Below, in pieces: positions 1 to 7,087 of a stretch of DNA of 12,307 bases; within the stretch, counting starts at the first letter, position 1, and each line of letters starts with the position of its first letter. A model generated the notes under the pieces. That model searched no databases, was not told the origin of the DNA, and was given only the letters and a program-made list of their open reading frames with translations. Source of the DNA: CAIWAH01 sp043755815 (GTDB lineage Bacteria > Verrucomicrobiota > Verrucomicrobiia > Limisphaerales > UBA9464). Where the stretch lies: the NCBI GenBank assembly GCA_043755815.1, contig JAYUSF010000276.1, positions 1 to 12,307 of the forward strand. Direction: 5' to 3'. The position numbers and the translations under genes are program-made.

Positions 1-2076
1 GCCCGCAGCGAGCATGAGAACGCGGTGCGGGCGGAAGCGCTCCGGCAGCGGGCCGTGCAGGCCGAAGCGGCGGCGCAGCTCGAATTGGCCAACGCCCGGC
101 TCGCGCGGGCCGGCCTGTTGCGCCGGTCGGGCCTCGTCGGGCAACGGATCCAAACGCTGGAACTCATCCGGCAGGCCGCCGGGTCCGCCACAAACCTTGT
201 CGAACTCCGCTCCGAAGCGATCGCCGCCCGCGCGTTGCCCGACCTGAAGGAAAAGCAATCGCGCTCACTGGGCGGTCCGCCCGGCCGCTGGTGCGCGGTG
301 GACCCGGCGTTCACCCGCTACACCCGGGCGCACACCGATGGTTCGGTGCGGATTCACGCGTGGGACGACGACCGGGAACTGACCGTGCTGGAAGGCGCGC
401 AAGCGGAAGGCCTGCTGGTCTGGCGCTTCAGCGTTCGCGGGCAACGGCTCGGGGGCCAGCGCGGCGAGCAGGCGTTCGTCTGGGACACGGCCACCGGACG
501 GCTGGTGTTCCAGCGCGTCGTGCCCGGCCTCGTGGCCTTGGACCTCGCCCCGGACGGCGAGTCCGCCGCGCTGCGGCTGGGCGACGGCCGGCTCCAGTGG
601 GTGCGGCTGGACGATGGTTCGGCGGGCCCGCTGATCGCCCCCGGATTCACCGACGGCGGGTTCCTGTTCAGCCCCGACGGCCGGCGGCTGGCGTTGGTCA
701 GCCCGGCCCGCTGCGAGGTGCATCTGTTCGATGCGCTGGGAGGCTCGCACCAAACCCTGCAACTGCCGCCGCCCGCCTGCCCGATAGGCTTTCGCTGGAT
801 TCCCGACAGCCGCGGTCTGCTGTTCATGGCCGATGATTTCCGGGGCTATCTGGTCCGGCTCGACCAGCCCGAGCCGCACTGGCTGCGGCTCGAAGGCCAT
901 CAGGCCGAGATCGTGGACGCCGTCGGCCACCCGGACCAGCCGTATGTGCTGACCACGAGCTGGGACGAGACGACCCGTCTCTGGAGCCAGGCGACGGGGC
1001 GGCAGTTGCTCCGCGTCACCGGCCGGGGCACGGAGTTCCGTTGGGGCGGCGACGGGCGGCTCGGCTGGCTGGAGGTGGGTGAGCCGGGGCATTTTCGGCT
1101 GCGGGAGTTCGAGGCGCTCCTGCCGACCGGTGCCCGCGTGCTGCCGGAGCCGGTGCCGCCGCGCGCGCTGGGGTCCAACAAAGGCGTCTGGGACGTGGCC
1201 TTCGTGGCGGGCGGGCGGGCGCTCGCGGTGGCCAGTTACGACGGGGTGCGCCTGTGGCCGGTCGCGGGCGGCGAACCCCGGCTGCTCCCGCTGGGCTGGA
1301 CCCGTTGGCTCGAGACCGATCCCGCAGGCACCACGCTATGGGCCAGCACGGACCGGCAGCTCCTGCGCGTGCCGTTGCGCTGGGATGCGGTGAAGCACGA
1401 AGTCCAGGCCGGTGAGCCGCAACCCTTGGGGGCCGTGGGCCGGGAACTTCCCCTCGCGCTGTTGGGAAACAGACCGTCCCTGCTCAGCGCACGCGGACGC
1501 GAACTGCTCCGGGTCACTCCGGATGCCGTCCAATCCCTGGGCGAACTGCCGGACTGGACCACCCGGCTGCGCGCGAGCCCCGACGGACGCTGGCTGCTGG
1601 CCGGCGACCGCGCCTCGACCGGGCTGCACCTGTTGTCCGCGACGAACGGCAGCGTGATCCGCGTTCTCAAGGTCAGCTACGATGCCCACGGACTCTTCCT
1701 CGCGGGCGGCGAGGATCTGCTGCGGGTCGCCGGTGGTGAACTGCGGCGCGAAAGGTGCGCCGATGGACTGCTCCGCTGGGCCGTTCCGCGGCCCGGGTCC
1801 GGCACCAGCGCCGGTCCGATGGCCGTGGCAGCCGATGGCCGGACCGTCGCCGTGGCCCCGGGCGGACGCGAGGTGACGCTGCTGGACGGCGACACTGGAG
1901 AGGTGTGGTGCCGGCTCGAAGCGCCGGAGCCCGGCAGCGCGGTGGCCCTGCGCTTCAGCCCGGATGGCCGGCACCTGGCGGTGGCCACCGCCAACCACGC
2001 GGCCGTGCTCTGGGATCTCGCCGCGGTGCGCGCCGGCCTGCGCGAACTGAAGCTCGACTGGCCGGCAGCGCCGTAG
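1..2076 (+). CDS. WD40-repeat protein, C-terminal part (probably of a Ser/Thr kinase-WD40 fusion), 5' truncated
   Basis: The frame is open from base 1, so the start lies outside the window; the GTG at 25 is internal. The first ~40 residues are an Ala/Glu/Arg-rich helix, likely coiled coil, followed by a helical stretch reading VGQRIQTLELIRQAA and EAIAARALPDL. That linker is typical of the segment joining a membrane-anchored Ser/Thr protein kinase to a WD40 propeller in Verrucomicrobia and Planctomycetes. The rest consists of degenerate WD40 blades: SPDGRRLAL and SPDGRHLAV strand pairs, blade ends such as TTRLWSQATG, and a last blade ending AAVLWDLAAVRAGLRELKLDW, a usual terminal helix for this group. 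No kinase motif lies inside the window, so the kinase is an inference. The propeller would serve as a protein-interaction platform. The stop TAG is at 2074. No neighbour suggests an operon, since an inverted-repeat spacer follows. Confidence 0.85.
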   Translation, partial: ARSEHENAVRAEALRQRAVQAEAAAQLELANARLARAGLLRRSGLVGQRIQTLELIRQAAGSATNLVELRSEAIAARALPDLKEKQSRSLGGPPGRWCAVDPAFTRYTRAHTDGSVRIHAWDDDRELTVLEGAQAEGLLVWRFSVRGQRLGGQRGEQAFVWDTATGRLVFQRVVPGLVALDLAPDGESAALRLGDGRLQWVRLDDGSAGPLIAPGFTDGGFLFSPDGRRLALVSPARCEVHLFDALGGSHQTLQLPPPACPIGFRWIPDSRGLLFMADDFRGYLVRLDQPEPHWLRLEGHQAEIVDAVGHPDQPYVLTTSWDETTRLWSQATGRQLLRVTGRGTEFRWGGDGRLGWLEVGEPGHFRLREFEALLPTGARVLPEPVPPRALGSNKGVWDVAFVAGGRALAVASYDGVRLWPVAGGEPRLLPLGWTRWLETDPAGTTLWASTDRQLLRVPLRWDAVKHEVQAGEPQPLGAVGRELPLALLGNRPSLLSARGRELLRVTPDAVQSLGELPDWTTRLRASPDGRWLLAGDRASTGLHLLSATNGSVIRVLKVSYDAHGLFLAGGEDLLRVAGGELRRERCADGLLRWAVPRPGSGTSAGPMAVAADGRTVAVAPGGREVTLLDGDTGEVWCRLEAPEPGSAVALRFSPDGRHLAVATANHAAVLWDLAAVRAGLRELKLDWPAAP

Positions 2077-2102
2077 GCGACGGTTTGGAACGGGGATGGA
2101 TG

Positions 2103-2254
2103 GTCGCGCCAGCGTCTTGGACTGCGGCGGCGGCGCGGAGCGAAGCCGCCGCTTTCGGGCGCAAGGGTGTGGCCGTAGGCAGATGTGGTCCGGGCGCACA
2201 TCCGCCGGGCAAAGGCGGTGGCAAGCCACACGCAGTCCAAGACGCTGACGCGCG
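2103..2254. repeat. Fold-back (REP/MITE-like) intergenic repeat with perfect 17 bp inverted ends
   Basis: The arm at 2110-2126 (cagcgtcttggactgcg) is repeated exactly in reverse complement at 2231-2247. Outside a single mismatch the pairing continues for about four more bases. Nested inside are a second imperfect pairing (2145-2155 with 2211-2222, GCCGCCGC against GGCGGTGGC) and an inner hairpin (gatgtg at 2182-2187, cacatc at 2197-2202). The whole ~150 bp can therefore fold as one long branched stem. I believe fold-backs of this style recur many times in Verrucomicrobia genomes, but this is from memory. It fills most of the spacer between the WD40 gene and the fibre gene and could act as a transcription terminator for the former. 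No transposase is present, so any mobility would be non-autonomous. Confidence 0.75.
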
Positions 2255-2329
2255 AATTCACGCGCCCGGCCAAAATTATCTCCACTTCGTTGAAAGGACC
2301 GGCGGCGCGGGTGGTTATCCGTCGGTGAC

Positions 2330-4057
2330 ATGAAGACGCGTCCTTTGCTCCGCCGTTTCTCCGCTTCACCGGTCTGCCCGTTCGCCGCGGCCTTGGCGTT
2401 CGCGGTCGGATTGGGCTTCTCCACCTTGCGCGCGGCGGACCTGCCGCCGCCCAACACGCTGCTGCTCTCCGGCAAGCTCAAGCAGGCAAATGCGCCGTCG
2501 CAGGGCGAGCACGACTTCCGCTTCCAGCTCTACGACCGCGAGACCGGCGGCCAGATCCCGCCGGGCACCAAGGACGTCATGATGACCAAGCCGGTCACCG
2601 CCGGCGACTGGCAGGTGGTGCTCGATATCCGCCAGTTCGCGGCCGAAGCCGCTATCCTCGATAACACCGTCCACGATGGCTCGGGCCTGATCCAACCGCC
2701 GCAGAGCTACGTCGGCATCCTCGACAACACTGTCCGCCCGCCCCAAGGCTGGGTGAGCATTCTGGACAATACCGTCCGTCCGCCGATGGGTTCGCGGAGC
2801 ATCCTCGACAACACCGTCCACACCGCCACCGCGCTGAACTGGCGGGCCGCGCAAGGAACTTGGCTGCAGATCTCCGTGCGCCAGAAAGGCAATGGCGCGT
2901 TCGTGCCGCTCACGCCCCGGCAACGCCTCACCGCCGTGCCTGGCGCGGTGGTCGCGCAGACCGCCAACCACGCCCTCGTGGCCGGCACCGTGGCCGAGGG
3001 CGGCGTGGACGCCCGCGCGCTCGCACCCGGCGCCATCACGGCGGATAAGCTCAGCGTCGGGGCCATCAACAATGCCGCGCTGGCGAACCTCGCCGTCACC
3101 ACGCCGAAGATCGCCCCGCTCACCGTGGTGCGCTCGCTCAACGGCCTGCAGGACGACGTGACGCTCGCGGCCGGCACCGGCGTGTCGATCAGCGCGGCGG
3201 GCAGCACCATCACCATCCACTCGACAGCAACGGGCGGCGGGAGTGGGGGCGGGACGCCGTTGCCGAACGGGAATTTCCTCGGCGTGGACAACGACAATCT
3301 GTTCGCGGGCAGCGCCACCTTTGGCGTCATCGGTGGCGGGCAGGCTAATAAGATCAGTGACGAGAACACCCACTCGACCTTGGGCGGCGGTCAGTTGAAC
3401 CGCATCTACGAACGGTCAAGCTGGTCGTTCCTCGGTGGCGGCTACAACCACCAGGTCGGTCCCGACGCGGCCTATGCCAGCCTCGGCGGCGGCTACGCCC
3501 ACATCCTGACCAACGCGAACAGCGCGACCATCGCGGGCGGCAGCCAGAACGTGGCGGGCGGCAACTACGCCACGGTGGGCGGCGGCTCGTCCAATTTCGC
3601 GGGGCCGGGCGGCACCGTGGCCGGCGGCGTCCTGAACCGGGCCGAGGGAGCCAACGCGGCGGTCGGCGGCGGTGTGGGTAATTCGGCCCGCTCCCCAGAG
3701 GCCAGCGTCGGCGGCGGAAACAACAACGTCGCGGACACCTCGCCCTACGGCACCATCGCCGGGGGGCTTTGGACAGTCGTTGACCAATTCGATAGCCGGG
3801 TCCATCGCCGGCGGCGAACACAACCGCATGCTCGATGCGCGCGGCTCGGCCATCGGCGGTGGCCTCAACAACGAGGCGGGAACACCCTATTCGGCGATCA
3901 TCGGCGGCGAGGGCAACCGGACCGAGGGCATCGGCGGCTACGCGACGGTGCTGGGCGGCAGTATCAATCTGGCCTCCGGCACGCACAGCGTTGCGGCCGG
4001 ACACCGTGCCCGCGCGACCCATTCCGCCTCGTTCGTCTGGAACGCCTGGCCCGGTGA
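2330..4057 (+). CDS. Secreted tail-fibre/YadA-head-like repeat protein, N-terminal portion (frameshifted)
   Basis: This is the first part of a gene whose reading frame is lost at about 3766; sense ends near residue 478 and the next ~97 codons to the stop are off-frame (Arg-rich, no repeats). Order of parts: signal peptide at residues 1-36, with a hydrophobic core (AALAFAVGLGF) and cleavage after LRA; a beta-sandwich-like domain at about 43-105; three 14-residue tandem units at 122-163, each ending ILDNTV; a short module around 175-210 (WLQISVR ... LTPRQRLTAVPGA) that is standard in large Verrucomicrobia/Planctomycetes secreted proteins; an Ala-rich segment (ITADKLSVGAINNAAL); a fibre-collar-like stretch (SLNGLQDDVTLAAGTGVSI, about 269-287); and then from residue ~333 a run of (V/I)GGGxxNxA repeats like a YadA-type left-handed beta-roll. 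The ATG at 2330 is chosen because the signal peptide follows at once. A weak GAAAGGA lies ~32 bp upstream, too far for a normal ribosome site. Role unknown; an extracellular fibre or adhesin is likely. Confidence 0.75.
   Translation: MKTRPLLRRFSASPVCPFAAALAFAVGLGFSTLRAADLPPPNTLLLSGKLKQANAPSQGEHDFRFQLYDRETGGQIPPGTKDVMMTKPVTAGDWQVVLDIRQFAAEAAILDNTVHDGSGLIQPPQSYVGILDNTVRPPQGWVSILDNTVRPPMGSRSILDNTVHTATALNWRAAQGTWLQISVRQKGNGAFVPLTPRQRLTAVPGAVVAQTANHALVAGTVAEGGVDARALAPGAITADKLSVGAINNAALANLAVTTPKIAPLTVVRSLNGLQDDVTLAAGTGVSISAAGSTITIHSTATGGGSGGGTPLPNGNFLGVDNDNLFAGSATFGVIGGGQANKISDENTHSTLGGGQLNRIYERSSWSFLGGGYNHQVGPDAAYASLGGGYAHILTNANSATIAGGSQNVAGGNYATVGGGSSNFAGPGGTVAGGVLNRAEGANAAVGGGVGNSARSPEASVGGGNNNVADTSPYGTIAGGLWTVVDQFDSRVHRRRRTQPHARCARLGHRRWPQQRGGNTLFGDHRRRGQPDRGHRRLRDGAGRQYQSGLRHAQRCGRTPCPRDPFRLVRLERLAR
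2693..2818 (+). repeat. Three tandem 42 bp units encoding xPPxxxxxILDNTV
   Basis: Residues 122-135, 136-149 and 150-163 of the fibre protein are three in-phase 14-residue units. Each starts with x-P-P and ends with exactly ILDNTV. A fourth ILDNTV lies just before them (residues 109-114, bases 2654-2671). The hexapeptide is identical in all four copies while its codons differ at many third positions (atc/att, ctc/ctg, gac/gat, aac/aat, acc/act). The sequence is therefore conserved as protein rather than being a fresh DNA duplication. I recognise no known domain in it. Confidence 0.85.
3326..4030 (+). repeat. YadA-head-like array of about 15 GGG-x-x-N repeats
   Basis: About fifteen degenerate units of 13-18 residues, each beginning (V/I/L)(G/A)GG and usually followed by xxN, run through both reading frames once the extra G at 3761-3766 is removed. 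Examples are VGGGSSNFAGPGGT, IGGGLNNEAGTPYSA and VLGGSINLASGTHSV. The pattern matches the 14-residue repeats of trimeric autotransporter heads (Hep_Hag/YadA head family), which form left-handed beta-rolls. The array closes with AAGHRARATHSASFVW, the usual capping motif of such heads. No C-terminal YadA anchor (four-strand membrane barrel) is seen downstream, so this is not a classical trimeric autotransporter. Confidence 0.8.
3761..3770 (+). other. Frameshift point: six-G run followed by CTTT
   Basis: Upstream codons read ACC ATC GCC GGG GGG CTT TGG, and from here the upstream frame loses the repeat pattern. Removing one G gives ACC ATC GCC GGG GGC TTT GGA CAG, which continues the array seamlessly as TIAGGFGQSLTNSIAGSIAGG. 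The joined protein would be 1043 residues. A homopolymer error in the assembly is the simplest reading. A real inactivating mutation, slippage in the G tract (phase variation), or a +1 shift at CTT TGG are alternatives. Confidence 0.9.
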
Positions 4058-5462
4058 CGTTTTCGGGAGCCAGCAGGACGGCGAGTTTGCCGCCAAGGCC
4101 TACGGCGGCTTCCGCTTCGTGACCGGTGGCGCGGATGTGGGCGCTGGCGACATCACGCTCGACGCCGGCAACGCCGCGCTCCGGGCTTCGGGCAAGAGCG
4201 CGAGCTTCAATTTCGGGCAGGCGTTCAACGTGACGGCCGGGGGTGGCGTCAACTTCACCACCGGCGGGGCCGGGCTGTTGGTGGACGGCCAGCGAGTCGG
4301 CGGCGGGGGCGGGGGCGGCGGGAACGGCCCGATCAACGTGATCACCGGTGGCGGGCAGACCGAGCCGCAGGCCCGGTTGGAACAGACCAATCCGGATGAC
4401 TACGTGCGGATGTTCATGAACACGCCGACGACGTTCTGGACCATCGGCGCCGGCGGGCCCAACGGCTGGTTCTCCTTCTACGTCCCCGGCCAAAGCCCGG
4501 CCAACACGGTCGATACCGGCGCGAATCGCTTCATCATCACGCCCAACGGCGAGGTGGGCGTGGGCAGCGACCGACCCTTCGCCCAGTTTCACGTGCGCGG
4601 ACGCGGCGGATTCGATCTGCCGCAAATCCGCGCCACGCAACTGAACCCGCAGGACTTCGCCCGGCTGCGGTTGGAGACGGGACAACAGGCGTGGGATATC
4701 GCGGCCGGGCCGGACGGCTCGCTGCGGTTCTTCGGCGGCGGCGCGGACCGGATGATCCTCGGCGCGGCCGGCCTGACTGTGAACGGCCGGGCCGTAGCCT
4801 TCGCGGATCAGCTCGGCCAGGGCGGCGGACAGCCCGGCAACGGCGGGGCGGTGTCGGCGACGGTCGCGCAAGGGACCGCGGTGACAGCCATCGCGCAGGA
4901 TCCGCAGGCGGGGGTGGGCCTGGAGGCGCAAGCTCGCGTGGGCGTCCGCGCCATCAGCACCGTCCCGCAGGGCACCGCGGTGCAGGCCATCCAGACTTCC
5001 AGCGCGGGCTACGCGGGCGACTTTACCGGCAAGGTGAAGGTGTCCGGCACGCTGGAGGCCAACGGCGGCCTCCGGGTCGGCGGCGCGCTCCGCGTCACGG
5101 GCCTGGGCGACAACACGCCGACGGCCGCGTTTCGCCTGGTGCCGGAGCAGTTGACCATTTTTTCCGCCGCCAATCCGGGCGGCACAGCTTCGGCCTGGGC
5201 CATCCTCGATCACCCTCATTTGAACGGAAATCCCGAGGCGCTGCTTCTGCTCACGCCGGTCAATGCCAGCGCCTACAAGCTCTACCAACGGAGCGCCGAC
5301 GTGCTACGCGGGGACTTTCTGCGCTACTTCACCGACACGCCGGACTCACCCGCCGCGTTGCGCGGCCGTTGGGCAGTTGACATCACCCCCACCCCGCCGC
5401 CGTTCGGCCAGCCGCAAACCGGAGCCCTGGCCTTGTTCAACGCCATGATCGTCACCCCATGA
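3765..5462 (+). CDS. Secreted tail-fibre/YadA-head-like repeat protein, C-terminal portion (same gene, other frame)
   Basis: This frame carries sense from about 3765 and stays open to the TGA at 5460. The first in-frame ATG is at 3828, inside a repeat, so independent initiation is unlikely and I treat it as the second half of the gene that begins at 2330. Parts, numbered as in the repaired 1043-residue protein: the last five head repeats and cap (to about 565); a linker with a run of eight Gly near 660; two successive fibre-like modules, each with NP(D/Q)D(Y/F) or a similar start, a WxI strand and a GxVGVGSxxPxAxFHVRG-like or RMILGAAGLTV end (about 680-830); an Ala/Val-rich collagen-like section (TAVTAIAQDPQAGVG, TAVQAIQTSSAGYAGDF) typical of such fibres; and a C-terminal domain from about 930 containing AWAILDHPHLNGNPEA, similar to a beta-sandwich seen at the ends of other secreted proteins. 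Its stop overlaps the next start as ATGA at 5459-5462, implying translational coupling. Confidence 0.75.
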   Translation, partial: GFGQSLTNSIAGSIAGGEHNRMLDARGSAIGGGLNNEAGTPYSAIIGGEGNRTEGIGGYATVLGGSINLASGTHSVAAGHRARATHSASFVWNAWPGDVFGSQQDGEFAAKAYGGFRFVTGGADVGAGDITLDAGNAALRASGKSASFNFGQAFNVTAGGGVNFTTGGAGLLVDGQRVGGGGGGGGNGPINVITGGGQTEPQARLEQTNPDDYVRMFMNTPTTFWTIGAGGPNGWFSFYVPGQSPANTVDTGANRFIITPNGEVGVGSDRPFAQFHVRGRGGFDLPQIRATQLNPQDFARLRLETGQQAWDIAAGPDGSLRFFGGGADRMILGAAGLTVNGRAVAFADQLGQGGGQPGNGGAVSATVAQGTAVTAIAQDPQAGVGLEAQARVGVRAISTVPQGTAVQAIQTSSAGYAGDFTGKVKVSGTLEANGGLRVGGALRVTGLGDNTPTAAFRLVPEQLTIFSAANPGGTASAWAILDHPHLNGNPEALLLLTPVNASAYKLYQRSADVLRGDFLRYFTDTPDSPAALRGRWAVDITPTPPPFGQPQTGALALFNAMIVTP

Positions 5463-5920
5463 ACCTTTTCCCTTCACCCACGTTCATCCTGCGGATCGTG
5501 TCACGGCTTGCCGTCGCCGGAATATTGATCGGCTCAGCCCGCGCCGCGGATGACTTCACGCTCTCCGAACTCAAGGTCACGCCGAGGTTGACGGCGATGG
5601 CCGGCGGCGACTTCACGGCCGAGACGACGATGGCCGGCGAAGGTCCGCTCAGGGCGTCCGGCGGCGACTTCGCGCTGGAGGCCGCCGTCACCCCGCTATC
5701 CGTCACCATCGTGCCCGGCGACGCGACCGTGTTCCTCGCGGTCGAAGGCGACACCCTGGTGCTGACGTGGCCCGCCAGCGGCGACGGCTACGTGCTCGAA
5801 TCCACCGCTGTGCTGAACGACGCCCCCGACTGGCAATCGGTGCAACCCGCGCCGACCGAACGCCGTTTCGTCACGCCGCTGGCGCAACCGGCGGTGTTCT
5901 TCCGGCTGCGGCGACCGTGA
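5459..5920 (+). CDS. Small secreted protein with FFRLR-type C-terminus, coupled to the fibre gene
   Basis: The 153-residue product has a clear signal peptide (residues 1-29; hydrophobic VAGILIGSARA with cleavage near A29). The middle holds two short Gly-Asp-Phe repeats (AMAGGDFTAET, RASGGDFALEA). The C-terminal third (LVLTWPASGDGYVLESTAVLND ... FFRLRRP) matches, from memory, the short beta domain that closes many secreted proteins of Verrucomicrobia, where TWPxxxxGYxLESTxxL and FFRLR are the recurrent marks. I cannot assign a biochemical activity. Its ATG overlaps the stop of the fibre gene by four bases, so both are made from one mRNA. Sharing an operon suggests a partner or assembly role for the fibre, which is inference. 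There is no PEP-CTERM signal. A terminator hairpin begins 14 bp after the stop. Confidence 0.85.
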   Translation: MNLFPSPTFILRIVSRLAVAGILIGSARAADDFTLSELKVTPRLTAMAGGDFTAETTMAGEGPLRASGGDFALEAAVTPLSVTIVPGDATVFLAVEGDTLVLTWPASGDGYVLESTAVLNDAPDWQSVQPAPTERRFVTPLAQPAVFFRLRRP

Positions 5921-5933
5921 GGAGCGCCGAAGG

Positions 5934-5961
5934 AAAAGGCCCCGCCGTGGCGGGGCCTTTT
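5934..5961. terminator. Bidirectional rho-independent terminator
   Basis: The sequence aaaaggccccgcc at 5934-5946 is followed by gt and then its perfect reverse complement ggcggggcctttt at 5949-5961. The stem is GC-rich and flanked by A4 on one side and T4 on the other, so it can work on both strands. It sits between the convergent ends at 5920 (+) and 5984 (-), where a shared terminator is expected. The T run is short. Confidence 0.85.
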
Positions 5962-5983
5962 GCGAGCCGGAGTCACGGACCGC

Positions 5984-6880
5984 CTAGCGGCGGGTGCGGC
6001 GCCAGGCGGCAAAGCCGACGAGCACGCCACCAAAGAGCATCGCGTAGGTCTCCGGTTCGGGCACGGCGGCCAGGTCGAGCACCTGGGTGCCGCTGCCGAT
6101 GCTGCCGACCAGCGTTGCCGCACCGGTGCCGAGGTCGATGGTGTAAAGCTGGGAATCACCCAGACCCGAATTGTAGAAGCCGCCAAAGGCAGTTCCCGAA
6201 ATGGAGATGTCAAAACCGCTGGCGGCGCCGAAATCGATGCCCAACGGCCCGATGGTCTGGAGGTTCTGGAATCCGGGCGAAGTGTTGTGCCTCACCAGCA
6301 CGTTCAGTGAGGTGTCCACGCCGTAGAGCGTCGTCCCGGTGCCGGGATCGGTGTCCGGATTGGTGTAGGCGACCGCCGTGATGTTGGGGTTCACCCCGAA
6401 GTTCGGGTCGGCGGCTTGGTAGGTCAGGGAGGCGTCCACATTTTCGGAGGCGCCGAAAATGCGCAGGTTCTTGTCCGCGTCGGAGACGATGCGCAGCCGG
6501 TTGACGACCGGGTTGAAGTCGATGCCGAACTCGGTGCCGCTGCCCAGGCCGCCGCCGACCGCCGTTCCCAGGAGCGACGCGGCCGTCACGTCCGTGGCGG
6601 CGCCGGTGGCGGGATTGATGGCGAACACTTTGTCCCCGCTGCCGACCGCATACAGGGTGCTGTCCGCGGGGCGATAGTCGATTCCGAGGAGGGTGGATCC
6701 GCCCAGGCCGGTGATGGCGACCGGCGTGGAGATGGTTCCCGGAGCGGTGCTGTTGAAGTTGAAGATGAAGTTTCCGGAACCCAGGCCGTAAATGGTTTCC
6801 GCCTGTATGTTTCCAAGGAGCGCGATCACCGCAGCGGTCAAGGCCCCACTCCTTGTGAGCAGTCTGGTTGTGTTGTGCAT
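5984..6880 (-). CDS. DUF4394 domain secreted protein with PEP-CTERM sorting signal
   Basis: The 298-residue product starts at MHNTTRLL, chosen because a signal peptide follows directly (hydrophobic ALTAAVIALLGNIQA, cleavage near residue 27). An upstream in-frame TTG at 6976 would place 32 charged residues before it and is rejected. The body is a repeated beta-strand protein of the DUF4394 family: LLGIDYRPADSTLYAVGSGDKVFAIN, then FGIDFNPVVNRLRIVSDADKNLR, then TTLYGVDTSLNVLV, all family-typical (IDxxP, LYxxx, NxLRxVS). The family has no established biochemical role; it is thought to be propeller-like and often sits in exported proteins. The C-terminus VPEPETYAMLFGGVLVGFAAWRRTRR is a textbook PEP-CTERM signal (VPEP, a hydrophobic helix, an Arg-rich tail), which directs sorting by an exosortase encoded elsewhere. 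It follows argA on the same strand at 207 bp, probably with its own promoter. Confidence 0.92.
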   Translation of the reverse strand: MHNTTRLLTRSGALTAAVIALLGNIQAETIYGLGSGNFIFNFNSTAPGTISTPVAITGLGGSTLLGIDYRPADSTLYAVGSGDKVFAINPATGAATDVTAASLLGTAVGGGLGSGTEFGIDFNPVVNRLRIVSDADKNLRIFGASENVDASLTYQAADPNFGVNPNITAVAYTNPDTDPGTGTTLYGVDTSLNVLVRHNTSPGFQNLQTIGPLGIDFGAASGFDISISGTAFGGFYNSGLGDSQLYTIDLGTGAATLVGSIGSGTQVLDLAAVPEPETYAMLFGGVLVGFAAWRRTRR

Positions 6881-7087
6881 GACGAATCGTGGATTGATGG
6901 TTTGCAACGAACGTGGTCGGCGAAACATCCCGAGATAGCCCGTGACCACTCCCGTCGCTTTCACTACGTCGGCCAACCCGTCTTGGACGCATCCGGGGAG
7001 CAGATTCCGCCTGGAGACATCTGGATCTGCCTTGGGGTTGCCCGTTTGGTGAATACGGACAGTCGCCTGCCGCGATGTCGGCCACGG
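6881..7087. other. Spacer upstream of the PEP-CTERM gene, no gene seen
   Basis: This 207 bp lies between the argA stop and the start of the DUF4394 gene, both on the minus strand. It must hold the promoter of the latter if the gene is transcribed on its own. I find no convincing sigma-70 boxes, sigma-54 GG/GC pair, ribosome site or hairpin in it. Confidence 0.5.

Noticed and set aside
4297..4330. G-rich tract as a possible second frameshift or recombination site
   Set aside because: The frame is kept on both sides (a run of Gly codons forming a flexible linker), so no break is seen.
3354..5288. 644-codon minus-strand open frame opposite the fibre gene
   Set aside because: Composition is Arg/Ala/Gly-rich with no motif; it mirrors the codon bias of the plus-strand repeats, which carry clear protein patterns.
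2330..5462. CRISPR-like or transposon-derived repeat array
   Set aside because: The repeats are codon-phased, degenerate at DNA level and conserved at protein level, as in beta-roll heads; there are no constant repeats with unique spacers.
6881..6976. Upstream TTG start adding 32 residues to the PEP-CTERM protein
   Set aside because: It would bury the signal peptide behind a charged leader; ATG at 6880 gives a normal signal peptide.
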